Assembly (NCBI RefSeq): GCF_001570885.1
Contig: NZ_BCSN01000025.1
Span: 1 to 40,445, forward strand
Direction: 5' to 3'
Length of the DNA: 40,445 nucleotides
From: Micrococcus lylae NBRC 15355
Lineage (GTDB): Bacteria; Actinomycetota; Actinomycetes; Actinomycetales; Micrococcaceae
In this document: one piece after another, positions 30,893 to 40,324 of the stretch
Numbering within the stretch: the stretch's first letter is position 1
How the letters are laid out: each line of letters opens with the position of its first letter
The notes under the pieces: generated by a model
What the model saw: the letters and a program-made list of their open reading frames with translations, nothing else
Database searches by the model: none
What the model was told of the DNA's origin: nothing
Translations under genes and position numbers: made by a program

Positions 30893-31807
30893 ATGTTGGA
30901 ACTCCACACCAGCGAACAGGCGGCGCCGCCCCTGCCCGCGGCGTGGCTTTACGTGCCGGCCAACCGCCCGGCCCTCTGGGCCAAGGCCCTCTCCTCTGCG
31001 GCAGGCGCACTGGTGATCGACCTCGAGGACGCTGTCCCCGCCCCGGAAAAGCCGCAGGCCAGAGCGAATCTCCGCCAGTGGCTCCTTGAGCGGGCTCAAG
31101 GACAGCCCGCCGAAGACGACCCGTCCATCTGGGTGCGCATCGACCCGACCTATCTGACCGCGGACCTCAAGACCGTCATGGATGGCACCGCCCCCCTATG
31201 CGACGGGGTAATGCTCGCCAAGACCGGTCTAGACACGATGGCTCAGCTAGAGGAACTCACCTGCGGCGCCCTGCCCGTCGTTTGCCTGATCGAGTCCGCC
31301 GCCGCCCTCCGAGACCTGGACGAGATCGCCCGGTTCGCCTCAATCGCCACCTTCGGCATCGGCGAGGTGGACCTCCTGGCAGATCTCCGCATCAGCCGCA
31401 CCGCGACCACGACCGCGGCGATCGACGCTGTGCGACTGCGCATCGTGGCCTCCGCGGCCGCGGGCGGTCTCGCCGCACCGATCGCGCCGACATCCACCGA
31501 CTTCAAGGACCTCGATACCTTCGCCACGACCACGGAGAAGATGCGAAACCTCGGCTTTCGCTCGCGCACGGCCATTCATCCGAAGCAGTGCCCCGTGATC
31601 AACGCGGTGTTCACCCCAGACGAGGAGCAGATCACCGCCGCACGCCGGATCGTGGAGCTATCCGACGCGGCGGCCGGCGGCGTCACCCTCGACGACTCCG
31701 GCCGCCTCATCGACGCTGCGGTCGTCCGCGAGTCGCGAGAGATCCTCCAGCGGGCGGGCACCGCCGACCCGCAGCACTCCCCCGACACCCCGAAGAGGAG
31801 CTACTGA
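30893..31807 (+). CDS. HpcH/HpaI (CitE-like) CoA-ester lyase
   Basis: A 304-residue protein. Start ATG 30893 has AGAAGGA upstream; a longer open frame begins inside the operator and is unlikely. The TIM-barrel landmarks are LYVPANRP (19-26), VIDLEDAVP (41-49), VVCLIESAAAL with metal-ligand Glu134, FGIGEVDLLADL with Glu158/Asp160, and AIHPKQCP. These match citrate/malyl/citramalyl-CoA lyases, which split a hydroxyacyl-CoA into acetyl- or propionyl-CoA plus a 2-oxo acid. The CoA-transferase gene starts at the stop (TGATG), so the two probably act in sequence. Confidence 0.87.
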   Translation: MLELHTSEQAAPPLPAAWLYVPANRPALWAKALSSAAGALVIDLEDAVPAPEKPQARANLRQWLLERAQGQPAEDDPSIWVRIDPTYLTADLKTVMDGTAPLCDGVMLAKTGLDTMAQLEELTCGALPVVCLIESAAALRDLDEIARFASIATFGIGEVDLLADLRISRTATTTAAIDAVRLRIVASAAAGGLAAPIAPTSTDFKDLDTFATTTEKMRNLGFRSRTAIHPKQCPVINAVFTPDEEQITAARRIVELSDAAAGGVTLDDSGRLIDAAVVRESREILQRAGTADPQHSPDTPKRSY

Positions 31808-32994
31808 TGCTGCCCCTTGCAGATCTGAAGGTGATCGACGCCTCGTCCATCCTGGCTGGCCCGCTGTGCTGCCAAATCCTGGGCGATTACGGCGCTGAGG
31901 TCGTGAAGATCGAACACCCCGTCAAGGGCGACAGCATGCGCGGCCACGGCCACAGCAAGGACGGCGTGCCGCTGTGGTGGAAGGAGGTCTCGCGGAACAA
32001 GCGGACCCTGGCCCTGAACCTTGGCCAGCCCGAGGGCGCGGAGGTCTTCAAGCGCCTCGTTCAGGACGCGGACGTCGTCGTTGAGAACTTCCGCCCCGGC
32101 ACCTTCGAGCGCTGGGGCATCGGCCCGGACGTGCTGCATGAGATTAACCCCGGACTCGTCATAATCCGAATGACCGGTTTCGGGCAGACCGGCCCCTACT
32201 CGAGCCGCGCCGGGTTCGGGACCCTGGCGGAGGTCATGTCCGGGTTCGCCCACCTCACAGGTCCGGAGGACGGCCCGCCCACTCTCCCCGCGTTCGGCCT
32301 CGCCGACTCGATCGCCGGCATCGCGGCCTCCTCCGCAGCCCTGACAGCCCTACGCCACCGGGACCGCACCGGAGAGGGCCAGGTCGTCGACATGTCGATC
32401 CTCGAGCCGATCATGACCGCCGTCGGCCCCGCCCCGACCGTGTATCAGCAGAAGGGCATCATCGGACAGCGCCACGGCAACCGCTCCACCTCGAACGCCC
32501 CGCGCAACACCTACCTGACGAAGGACAGCAAATGGGTGGCCATCTCCACCAGCGCTCAGTCCATCGCTGAGCGCGTGATGCGCCTGGTGGGCCACCCCGA
32601 GGTCATCGACGAACCCTGGTTCGCGAGCGGCCACGGCCGTGTGGAGCACGTGGACGAACTAGACGCCTACGTGGGCGACTGGATCGCCCAGCGCGACCGA
32701 GACGAGGTGCTGCGCCTGTTCACCGAGGCTGGCGCCGCGATTGCAGCGGTATACGACGCGAAGGACCTCGTCGAAGACGAACACGTGCGTGCGACCGAGA
32801 TGCTGGTGGAAGTCGATGACGAGGACCTCGGCCCAGTGCTGCAACACAACGTGATGTGGCGGATGAGCAGATCGCCCGGAAGCATCCGGTTCACCGGCCG
32901 CGGCCTCGGCGAGGACACGGATGCCGTCCTCGGCGAGCTCGGCTACACGGACGAAGACATCACCATCCTGAAAGAAGACGGGATCATCAAATGA
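31807..32994 (+). CDS. Class III (CaiB/BaiF) CoA-transferase
   Basis: A 395-residue enzyme. The start is ATG 31807, overlapping the lyase stop by one base. Family features are LKVIDASSILAGPLCCQILGDYGAEVVKIE at the N-terminus, SRNKRTLALNL, DVVVENFRPGTFERWGI and GFGQTGPY. Catalytic Asp167 is in FGLADSIAG, where it forms the aspartyl-CoA intermediate. It probably moves CoA from succinyl- or acetyl-CoA onto the organic acid of the pathway. It overlaps the cyclase gene by ATGA. Confidence 0.9.
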   Translation: MLPLADLKVIDASSILAGPLCCQILGDYGAEVVKIEHPVKGDSMRGHGHSKDGVPLWWKEVSRNKRTLALNLGQPEGAEVFKRLVQDADVVVENFRPGTFERWGIGPDVLHEINPGLVIIRMTGFGQTGPYSSRAGFGTLAEVMSGFAHLTGPEDGPPTLPAFGLADSIAGIAASSAALTALRHRDRTGEGQVVDMSILEPIMTAVGPAPTVYQQKGIIGQRHGNRSTSNAPRNTYLTKDSKWVAISTSAQSIAERVMRLVGHPEVIDEPWFASGHGRVEHVDELDAYVGDWIAQRDRDEVLRLFTEAGAAIAAVYDAKDLVEDEHVRATEMLVEVDDEDLGPVLQHNVMWRMSRSPGSIRFTGRGLGEDTDAVLGELGYTDEDITILKEDGIIK

Positions 32995-33803
32995 CCAACC
33001 CCTTGCTCGAGGCCGTCGCCGGCGGTCTCCACACCGTGGACCTCGGCCGGCAGTTGCGCGTCGGCATGCCACAGTCCCCGAACCACCCACAGTTCTGGCA
33101 CACCCTGCCGCGGCGGCACGGTGACATGGAGCGTGCCGACGGAGGCAGCGCCGCCAACGACATGATCACCACCGGCACCCACGTAGGCACCCACATCGAC
33201 GCCCTGGCGCATGTCAGCCAGGATGGCAAGCTCTACGGCGGTGCCGACGCCGGCGCCTCTTGCCTTGGCGGCAAATACGTGGAGCACGGCGTGCACACGA
33301 TCGAGCCGATGCTGCGCCGGGGCCTCCTCCTCGACATCCCGAGCTACAAGGGGCTACCCGATCTAGAGGGCGGCTACGAGATCACCATCGAGGACCTAAA
33401 GGGCTGCATCGAGGCCCAGAGCGTCGAGGTCCGCCCCGGTGATGTCGTACTGATCCGCTCCGGCTGGGGCAAGAAGTTCGACGAGGGTGCAGCTTACGTG
33501 GGCGGTCCGACCGGTGTGCCCGGCATCAGCGAGGCCGGCGCCCAGTACCTTGCCTCCCTGGACGTCCACGCCCTCGGCGCGGATACCATCGCCTTCGAGA
33601 TGCTGCCGGCCGGAGGCGGCCACGCCCAACTGCCGGCGCACCGCGTGTTGCTGGTCGAGTCCGGCATCTATATCATCGAGGCCCTGGACCTCGAGGGGCT
33701 GGCCGAGCAAGCCATCCATGAGTTCTTCTTCGTGCTGGTGCCACTGAACATTTTCGGCGCCACAGGCTCCCCGGTCCGCCCTCTGGCGGTGGTGCCGGCA
33801 TGA
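32991..33803 (+). CDS. Cyclase-family (kynurenine formamidase-like) metal hydrolase
   Basis: A 270-residue protein. ATG 32991 overlaps the transferase stop. The metal motif HVGTHIDALAH (H64, H68, D70, H74) is the HxGTHxDxxxH signature of the cyclase family, Zn or Mn hydrolases that open amides, lactones or imides, such as kynurenine formamidase and isatin hydrolase. The C-terminus has LPAHRVLLVESGIYIIEALDLEGL. In this operon it may hydrolyse an amide or cyclic intermediate. It overlaps the second PrpD gene by ATGA. Confidence 0.87.
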   Translation: MTNPLLEAVAGGLHTVDLGRQLRVGMPQSPNHPQFWHTLPRRHGDMERADGGSAANDMITTGTHVGTHIDALAHVSQDGKLYGGADAGASCLGGKYVEHGVHTIEPMLRRGLLLDIPSYKGLPDLEGGYEITIEDLKGCIEAQSVEVRPGDVVLIRSGWGKKFDEGAAYVGGPTGVPGISEAGAQYLASLDVHALGADTIAFEMLPAGGGHAQLPAHRVLLVESGIYIIEALDLEGLAEQAIHEFFFVLVPLNIFGATGSPVRPLAVVPA

Positions 33804-35239
33804 GCGACAACACCGTGAACGAGACCCCGTTCGCCGTTCAGATCGGCGCCTGGGCAGAGTCGGTCCGTTTCGAGGACCTGAGCCCGGAGCTGGTCGAGAA
33901 CATCCGGGCCCGCGTGCTGGACATCTTGGGCATCGCCGCTGCGGCGGCACCGCTCGACACCAGCCGGGCCGCACGCCGGTTCGCCGCCGCACAGGGCGGT
34001 GTCGCCCAAGCCAGCGCAGTGGGTGTCGCCGAGCCGCTGCCTGCAGCCCAGGCCGCCTTTGTGAACGGCGTGCTCGCCCACTCGCTGGACTACGACGACA
34101 CCCACCTGCCCTCTGTACTTCACCCGTCGGCGAGTGTCATTCCAGCGATCCTCGCCGCGGCCCAGGCGAAGGGGGCCAGCGGCCAGGACGTCATCCGCGG
34201 CATCGCCATCGGCCTCGAGATCGCCGTCCGCCTGGGCATGGCCGGTTACGACACAGAGTCGCAGAACTCCGTTTTCTTCGAGCACGGCCAGCACGCCACC
34301 TCCATCTGCGGCGCCATGGGCTCCGCAGCTGGTATCGCGGCCCTGGACGGCACGGCAGAGAGCGTGACCCACGCCCTCGGCATTACCGCTTCGATGGCCG
34401 CCGGCATCATCGAGGCGAATCGCACCGGCGGTACGGTCAAGCGCATCCATTGCGGCTGGGCGGCTCATTCTGCCGTGACCGCGGTTGAGCTCGTGAAGCA
34501 CGGGCTTACCGGACCGCCGACTGTGCTGGAGGGCCGGTTCGGTTTCTTCCAGGCATGGCTGCACGGGAAGTTTGCGCCGCAAGAAATCACGAACGGGCTC
34601 GGAGAGCGCTGGTCTATCCAGGACATCTTCTTCAAGCCGTACCCTGCGAACCACTTCACTCACGCCGCCGTAGACGCGGCGGCCGCGATGCGCCGCGCCG
34701 GTATCACCCCTGACGACATCGAGTCACTGGTGCTGGGCGTCCCTGCCCCAAACCTACGGACCATCGGCGAGCCGATCCAGGTCAAGCGCACGCCGGAGAC
34801 CGCCTACATGGCGCAGTTCTCCGGCCCATATGCGGTGGCGGCTGGCCTGCTCGGCGGCGGCGGCCTCGAGGTCGGACTCGACGACTACACCGACGAGCTC
34901 GCGCAGGATCCGGAGCGCCGGGCGATCATGGCGAAGGTCGACGTCGTTCCCGACGACGAGTGCACCGCTATTTTCCCGATGCAATTCCCCGCTGTGCTGA
35001 CCGCGCATCTCAAGGATGGCCGCACACTTACCGAAAAGGTGCTCGCCAATCGCGGTGGCAACAAGAACCCGCTCAGCTTCGAAGAGCTGACGAAGAAGTT
35101 CCGGGACAACGCCCAACGAACGATGTCCCCGGACGCTATGGCCGCACTGGAGGACAGTTGCCGCACCCTGGGTACCGACGCCGATACCGGCGTCGGCACC
35201 CTCTTCGCCCACCTCACCTCCGTCGACCTCGACGCATAA
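33800..35239 (+). CDS. MmgE/PrpD-family protein 2
   Basis: A 479-residue protein with the canonical family strip AHSLDYDDTHLPSVLHPSASV (93-113; D97, D99, D100, H102, H108). KRIHCGWAAHSAVTAVEL and KPYPANHFTHAAVDAA supply further active-site Lys/His residues. It differs markedly from MmgE/PrpD protein 1 in the same locus (DYDDTH against ELDEGNKH), so the two are not recent duplicates and probably act on different intermediates. Translationally coupled to the cyclase gene. Confidence 0.88.
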   Translation: MSDNTVNETPFAVQIGAWAESVRFEDLSPELVENIRARVLDILGIAAAAAPLDTSRAARRFAAAQGGVAQASAVGVAEPLPAAQAAFVNGVLAHSLDYDDTHLPSVLHPSASVIPAILAAAQAKGASGQDVIRGIAIGLEIAVRLGMAGYDTESQNSVFFEHGQHATSICGAMGSAAGIAALDGTAESVTHALGITASMAAGIIEANRTGGTVKRIHCGWAAHSAVTAVELVKHGLTGPPTVLEGRFGFFQAWLHGKFAPQEITNGLGERWSIQDIFFKPYPANHFTHAAVDAAAAMRRAGITPDDIESLVLGVPAPNLRTIGEPIQVKRTPETAYMAQFSGPYAVAAGLLGGGGLEVGLDDYTDELAQDPERRAIMAKVDVVPDDECTAIFPMQFPAVLTAHLKDGRTLTEKVLANRGGNKNPLSFEELTKKFRDNAQRTMSPDAMAALEDSCRTLGTDADTGVGTLFAHLTSVDLDA

Positions 35240-35262
35240 CCAGGATCAAGGAGATCAGGACC

Positions 35263-36726
35263 ATGTCGAACTATGACCTGCTCATCAAGAACGTAAAGGT
35301 CGTCCGCCCCGGCCAGGAGGCCCCGGAGGACCTGGACGTCGCCGTCAAGGACGGCAAGTTCGCGGCGTTCGAGCCCGCGATCGACGCCTCCGAGGCGGAC
35401 GAGGTCCTCGACGGCGGCGGAAAGCACCTGTTCCCGGGTGTAGTGGACGTCCACCAGCACTGGGGTATCTACAACCCGCTCGATGAAGACACGGCCACCG
35501 AGTCCAAGGCAAGTGCCCAGGGCGGCGTGACCTCGGGCATCACCTATGTCCGCACCGGCGCCTACTACCTGAACAAGACCGGCCCCTACAAGGAAATCTT
35601 CCCCGAGGTGCTGGCCGCCGCAGAGGGCAAGTCCTACATGGACTACGGCTTCCACGTGGCGCCGATCCTCAAGAGCCACATCGACGAGATCCCGGACCTG
35701 CTCGACATGGGCGTCCCCTCGTTCAAGATCTTCATGTTCTACGGGATCCACGGTCTGCACGGCCGCTCCAGCGACCAGTCAAAGTTCCTGATGATCCCGG
35801 AGGACGAGTCCTATGACTACGCCCATTTCGAGTTCATCATGCGCGGCATCGAGAAGGCCCGACAGGACCCGCGCTACGCGGACATCAAGGACCAGATCTC
35901 GCTGTCCCTGCACTGCGAGACTGCCGAGATCATGCGTGCATACACGAAGCTGGTCGAGGAAGAGGGCAAGCTGACCGGCCTGGAGGCCTACTCGGCGTCC
36001 CGTCCGCCGCATTCTGAGGGCCTGGCCATCACCATCGCCTCGTACCTGGCTCACGAAACGGAGCTGCCGAATATCAACCTCCTGCACCTGACCAGCCGCA
36101 AGGCGATCGAGGCGGCGATGCTGATGCAGAAGACGTTCCCGCACATCAATTTCCGCCGTGAGGTCACCGTGGGCCACCTGCTCGCCGACTGCCACTCCGC
36201 GAACCTGGGCGGCAAGGTGAACCCGCCGCTGCGTCCGCGCGAGGACGTCGAGGCCCTGTGGGAACACCTGCTGGCCGGCAACTTCTCGTGGGTCACCTCC
36301 GATCACGCCTGCTGTAAGGACGAGGCGAAGTTCGGCGAGCCGCGTGAGGACGTGTTCGTGGCGAAGTCGGGCTTCGGCGGCACCGAGTACCTGCTGCCCG
36401 GCATGATCTCCGAGGGACGCAAGCGCGGCCTGTCCTACAACCGCATCGCGGAGCTGGTGTCCAAGGCGCCGGCCGAGCGCTACGGCCTGAACGCCAAGGG
36501 CGATCTCGCCGTGGGCCTGGACGCCGACTTCTGCCTGGTCGACGACCAGGTGTCCTACGAGGTGCACGCCGAGGACTCCCTGTCCACGCAGGAGTACACC
36601 CCGTTCGAGGGCTTCGAGCTCACGGCCAAGGTCACCGACACCTTCCTGCGCGGCGGTGCGATCTACAGGGACGGCGAGGTGCTGGGCGAGCCCCGCGGCC
36701 AGTACCTCAACCGCACCGGCCTCTGA
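35263..36726 (+). CDS. Hydantoinase/dihydropyrimidinase/dihydroorotase-family amidohydrolase
   Basis: A 487-residue cyclic amidohydrolase; AAGGAG lies a little upstream of ATG 35263. A binuclear metal site is predicted from H64/H66 in VDVHQHWG, the bridging carboxylated-type Lys155 in SFKIFMFYG, H217 in LSLHCET, the His in NLLHLTSRKA (about 273) and the Asp in WVTSDHACC. This is the full ligand set of hydantoinase-type enzymes, which open five- or six-membered cyclic amides. The C-terminal extension carries the usual PAERYGLNAKGDLAVGLDADF. It begins 23 bases after MmgE/PrpD protein 2 and ends the operon. Its GC content is close to that of core genes. Confidence 0.88.
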   Translation: MSNYDLLIKNVKVVRPGQEAPEDLDVAVKDGKFAAFEPAIDASEADEVLDGGGKHLFPGVVDVHQHWGIYNPLDEDTATESKASAQGGVTSGITYVRTGAYYLNKTGPYKEIFPEVLAAAEGKSYMDYGFHVAPILKSHIDEIPDLLDMGVPSFKIFMFYGIHGLHGRSSDQSKFLMIPEDESYDYAHFEFIMRGIEKARQDPRYADIKDQISLSLHCETAEIMRAYTKLVEEEGKLTGLEAYSASRPPHSEGLAITIASYLAHETELPNINLLHLTSRKAIEAAMLMQKTFPHINFRREVTVGHLLADCHSANLGGKVNPPLRPREDVEALWEHLLAGNFSWVTSDHACCKDEAKFGEPREDVFVAKSGFGGTEYLLPGMISEGRKRGLSYNRIAELVSKAPAERYGLNAKGDLAVGLDADFCLVDDQVSYEVHAEDSLSTQEYTPFEGFELTAKVTDTFLRGGAIYRDGEVLGEPRGQYLNRTGL

Positions 36727-36734
36727 CCGGTCCC

Positions 36735-36799
36735 GCGGCCCTTCGAGGCCGCACCGGCGTCGGCGACGGGAGCCCCGAGCGGGTTCCCGCCGCCGACGC
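36735..36799 (+). terminator. Two consecutive hairpins ending the island operon
   Basis: The first stem is GCGGCC (36735-36740) / GGCCGC (36747-36752), loop CTTCGA. The second stem is GCGTCGGCG (36757-36765) / CGCCGACGC (36791-36799). They lie between the amidohydrolase stop and etfB, and probably separate the two transcription units. Confidence 0.65.
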
Positions 36800-36829
36800 A
36801 CCGGCCCCGATCTTCCACGAAGGAGAAGC

Positions 36830-37609
36830 ATGAAGTTCCTGGTCCTGGTGAAGCACGTCCCCTCGACGGACGAGCCGCGGCACCTGAGCGGCGAGACCGG
36901 GCTGCTGGACCGCGACTCGATCGACTTCGTCGCCGAGGAGCTCACCGAGCGCGCCCTCGAGGCCGCCGTCCAGGCGAAGGGTGAGGACGCCTCCGCTGAG
37001 ATCGTCGTCCTCACCGTGGCCCCGGAGGCGGCGGAGAAAACGATGCGGCACATGCTGGCATTGGGCGCCGACCGCGCCGTGCACGTGTGCGACGAGTCGC
37101 TGGCGGGGTCCGACATGCTCCAGACCGCCCGGGTGATCGCGGCGGCCGTGGAGAAGGAGTCCCCGGACGTGGTGCTCGGAGGCACCTGGTCCACGGACGG
37201 CCGCGGCGGAATGGTGCCGGCGATGGTGGCGGAGCTGCTGGGCCTGCCCGTCTTGCCGGACCTGGACTCCCTGACCGTGGCAGACGGCACCGCATCGGGC
37301 ACGTGCCGCACCGGCGAGCAGGACCTGACGTTGGAGGCACCGCTGCCCGTCGTCGTCTTCGTCACCGAGCGGGTGGCCGAGCCCCGCTTCCCGAACTTCA
37401 AGGGGATCATGGCGGCCAAGAAGAAGCCACTCGAGCGGCTGTCCACGGAAGACCTCGGACTCAAGGCGGGCCCCGCGCACGCTCCCGTCCGCTCCGTGAT
37501 GGTCTCCGCGTCCGAGGCCCCCGCGAAGGAGGCCGGCACCGTGATCGTGGACGACGGCCAGGCCGCCGCGAAGATCGTCGAGTTCATCGAGGCCCGGCGT
37601 CACGCCTGA
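36830..37609 (+). CDS. etfB: Electron transfer flavoprotein beta subunit
   Basis: A 259-residue ETF beta subunit with AAGGAG before ATG 36830. The N-terminus [19 protein letters not shown], the AMP-site segment [28 protein letters not shown] and the recognition-loop region [19 protein letters not shown] are typical. With EtfA it accepts electrons from acyl-CoA and other dehydrogenases and passes them to the quinone pool. It might serve the island's FAD enzyme, but high GC and separation by hairpins suggest a core gene. Confidence 0.95.
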   Translation: MKFLVLVKHVPSTDEPRHLSGETGLLDRDSIDFVAEELTERALEAAVQAKGEDASAEIVVLTVAPEAAEKTMRHMLALGADRAVHVCDESLAGSDMLQTARVIAAAVEKESPDVVLGGTWSTDGRGGMVPAMVAELLGLPVLPDLDSLTVADGTASGTCRTGEQDLTLEAPLPVVVFVTERVAEPRFPNFKGIMAAKKKPLERLSTEDLGLKAGPAHAPVRSVMVSASEAPAKEAGTVIVDDGQAAAKIVEFIEARRHA

Positions 37610-37662
37610 GCCAGACCCCGCCCCACCGGACTCGAGTCCGGGACCCTGCAGAGGAGACTTCC

Positions 37663-38631
37663 ATGACCACCGTCCTCGTCCTCATCGAGACTGGCCCCGA
37701 GGGCACCGCCTCCCCCTCCGCTGCGGCACTGCTGGGCGCCGCGGACTCCGTCGGCGAGGCCGTCGCCGTGGCGGTGGCCCCTCCGGGCTCCGCCGAGGGG
37801 CTGCAGGCGGAGCTGGGCCGGCTGGGTGCGTCCCGGGTGCTGGTGGCGGAGGCCCCCGTCGAGGGTCGACCGCTCGGCTCCTGTGAGCTAGCGGCGCTCG
37901 TGGCGGGCATCGCGGCACACCGTCCGCTGGCCGTCGTCGTGGACCACTCCGTGGTGGGCCGGCTCGTCGCCGCCCGGCTGGCGGCGCGCACGGGGGCGTC
38001 CGTCTCGGTGGACGCGGTGGACCTGTCCTTCGAGGCCGGGGAGGTCATCGCCCACCACTCGGTGTTCGGCGGCACCTACGTGACCGAGTCGACCGTGGAA
38101 GGCGGGCTGATGATCGTGTCGCTGCGCTCCGGCGCGGTGGGTGCACGCGCGGAGGCGAAGGACGCCGAGCTGACCACCCACGACCTCGCAGGCGACGTGC
38201 CGGCAGGCGCGACCGTCACCGAGGCGCGCCAGGCGGCGACGGGCGGAGACCGCCCGGACCTGGCCTCCGCCTCCGTGGTGGTCTCCGGCGGCCGCGGCCT
38301 GGGTTCGAAGGAGAACTTCGCCCTGGTGGAACGCCTGGCGGATCAGCTCGGCGGCGCGGTGGGCGCCTCGCGCGCGGCGGTGGACGCCGGCTACGCCCCG
38401 CAGAACCTGCAGGTGGGCCAGACGGGGGTGGCGGTCTCCCCGGACCTGTACATCGCGCTCGGGATCTCCGGCGCGATCCAGCACCGGGCGGGCATGCAGA
38501 CCGCGAAGACGATCATCGCGATCGACAAGGACGAGGAGGCTCCGATCTTCGAGATCGCAGACCTCGGCGTGGTCGGCGACCTGTTCAGCATCGTGCCCGC
38601 CGTGATCGAGCAGCTGGAGGAGCGCGGCTGA
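37663..38631 (+). CDS. etfA: Electron transfer flavoprotein alpha subunit
   Basis: A 322-residue ETF alpha subunit with GAGGAG before ATG 37663. The C-terminal FAD domain is intact: [52 protein letters not shown] and [24 protein letters not shown]. It lies 53 bases after etfB. No ETF-quinone oxidoreductase gene is visible; a cytochrome b gene follows. Confidence 0.95.
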   Translation: MTTVLVLIETGPEGTASPSAAALLGAADSVGEAVAVAVAPPGSAEGLQAELGRLGASRVLVAEAPVEGRPLGSCELAALVAGIAAHRPLAVVVDHSVVGRLVAARLAARTGASVSVDAVDLSFEAGEVIAHHSVFGGTYVTESTVEGGLMIVSLRSGAVGARAEAKDAELTTHDLAGDVPAGATVTEARQAATGGDRPDLASASVVVSGGRGLGSKENFALVERLADQLGGAVGASRAAVDAGYAPQNLQVGQTGVAVSPDLYIALGISGAIQHRAGMQTAKTIIAIDKDEEAPIFEIADLGVVGDLFSIVPAVIEQLEERG

Positions 38632-38689
38632 CCGCGGCCTCGGCCGACTGAGCACCCCGCGCAACCGACGAGTCCTCCAAGGAGTCCCC

Positions 38690-40324
38690 ATGAGCCCCTA
38701 CGCAGCATCGGGCCCGGCCCGCCGCCGCATGTCCGGCCTGCCGCCATTGCCGACCGCGGAAGTGGACACGGGCAGGTTCTCCTCCCCCGCTCTCGCCCAC
38801 CTGGGGGTGCGCGGCGAGGAGGCGTCCGGCGGTTCTGCGACGGAACCGAGCACTGTACCGGCGGGGACACCGACCCCGGCCGGCCCCACGGAGGGCGCGG
38901 ACGTCCACCGGTGCTGGGCACCCGCAGAGGGACGACGACGGATGGCCGGCCTGCCTCCGCTGCCCACGGTGGAACGGCCCGGATCCGGGACCTCCGAGGG
39001 CGCCACCGCGCTGGACCCGGCGCCTGCCGCGGCAGCGTCGGCGAACGGCCGAGGCGCCGCGACGGGCTCGCCACTGAGCGCCGTTCACACCGCGTGGTCG
39101 GAGCAGCCGGAGCGGCGTCGCATGGGCGGGGCCTCCACCTGCGCGCTAACCGACGAGGCCTCGGCGGCCCGGGCTGTGGCCCTCGAGGCTCCTGCCCCCG
39201 AACCCGCCGCCGGATCCTTTGCCCCCGCGGCGGCGGCCGAGGAAGCGCCAGCCGCACCGGCCGCGACGGCATCGGAGACCGCGGCTGGCACCGGGCAGCG
39301 TCGCCTCGGAACGCCGGCTCCCGCCCCCTCGCGGGTCGAGAAGGACGCAACCGGGCCGTCGTCGTCCACCCGCGAAGGCTCTCCGGAGGACCGCGAGTCC
39401 CCCGCCCCGGGAGCAGGCGGCCGCTGGCGCAAGCCGCTGATGGCGGTGGGCGGCGTGGTGCTGCTGGGCCTGATCCTCGTCCTGGCGGCGCGCGGGCTGC
39501 GCAGCCTGGACGGCGTGCAGGAGTTCATCCGCACCTATGACGGGCATTCGACCCAGCCGGAGTCCGCCCCCGTGGGCATGCCGTGGTGGCTGGGCTGGCA
39601 GCACTTCTTCAACATGTTCCTCATGGTGCTCGTGGTGCGTACGGGCCTGCAGATCCGTCATGAGCAGCGGCCTCCCGGCTACTGGAAGCCGAAGCAGGGT
39701 TCGTTCTTCTCGCCGGGCTCGCACCCGCCGAAGAAGATCTCGCTCACGCAGTGGCTGCATCAGAGCCTGGACGTGCTGTGGGTGCTCAACGGCCTGGTGT
39801 TCTTCGTGCTCCTGTTCGCCACGGGGCACTGGATGCGGATCGTCCCCACGAGCTGGGACGTGTTCCCGAACATGCTCTCGGCGGGCCTGCAGTATCTTTC
39901 CCTGGACTGGCCTGCCGAGAACGGCTGGGTGCACTACAACGCCCTGCAGGTCACGGCGTACTTCCTGACCGTGTTCGTGGCCGCGCCGATCGCGGTGGCG
40001 ACGGGTCTGCGGATGTCCACGTGGTGGCCGACGGGCAACGAGCGGCTGTCGAAGGCGTTCCCGGTGGAGACGGCGCGCGCGCTGCACATGCCGACCATGC
40101 TGTACTTCGTGCTGTTCACCGTGGTGCACGTGGCACTGGTGTTCCTGACGGGTGCCCTGACGAATCTCAACCACATGTACACGAGTCGGCCCGAGGCCGG
40201 CGACGCATGGGGCTTGCTCGTGTTCCTGGCGTCGCTCGCGGTGATCGCGGCCGGCTGGTTCCTCACGAAGCCGCTGTTCGTGCGCCCGGTGGCCGAGCGG
40301 CTGGGTCAGGTCACGAAGAACTGA
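38690..40324 (+). CDS. Cytochrome b/b6-type membrane protein with repeat-bearing disordered N-terminus
   Basis: A 544-residue protein with AAGGAG before ATG 38690. Residues 1-245 are Ala/Pro/Glu-rich and look disordered. They carry the repeat [14 protein letters not shown] (11-24) and [14 protein letters not shown] (82-95), a shortened RRRMGG (142-147) and a possible trace RRLG (204-207). The C-terminal half has a first helix (about 248-270) and five more, with candidate heme ligands in WQHFF (H305), LQIRH (H324), WLHQS (H357), WVHYN (H415), LHMP (H466) and VVHVAL (H480). It resembles the b-type subunits of formate dehydrogenase or thiosulfate reductase, which pass electrons to quinone. The partner is probably outside the window or the adjacent ETF. 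Confidence 0.82.
   Translation: MSPYAASGPARRRMSGLPPLPTAEVDTGRFSSPALAHLGVRGEEASGGSATEPSTVPAGTPTPAGPTEGADVHRCWAPAEGRRRMAGLPPLPTVERPGSGTSEGATALDPAPAAAASANGRGAATGSPLSAVHTAWSEQPERRRMGGASTCALTDEASAARAVALEAPAPEPAAGSFAPAAAAEEAPAAPAATASETAAGTGQRRLGTPAPAPSRVEKDATGPSSSTREGSPEDRESPAPGAGGRWRKPLMAVGGVVLLGLILVLAARGLRSLDGVQEFIRTYDGHSTQPESAPVGMPWWLGWQHFFNMFLMVLVVRTGLQIRHEQRPPGYWKPKQGSFFSPGSHPPKKISLTQWLHQSLDVLWVLNGLVFFVLLFATGHWMRIVPTSWDVFPNMLSAGLQYLSLDWPAENGWVHYNALQVTAYFLTVFVAAPIAVATGLRMSTWWPTGNERLSKAFPVETARALHMPTMLYFVLFTVVHVALVFLTGALTNLNHMYTSRPEAGDAWGLLVFLASLAVIAAGWFLTKPLFVRPVAERLGQVTKN

Noticed and set aside
28630-36726. Classical hydantoin-utilisation (hyu) operon
   Set aside because: A hydantoinase-like and a racemase-like gene are present, but there is no N-carbamoyl amino acid amidohydrolase, and the CoA-transferase, lyase and MmgE/PrpD genes do not belong to that pathway.
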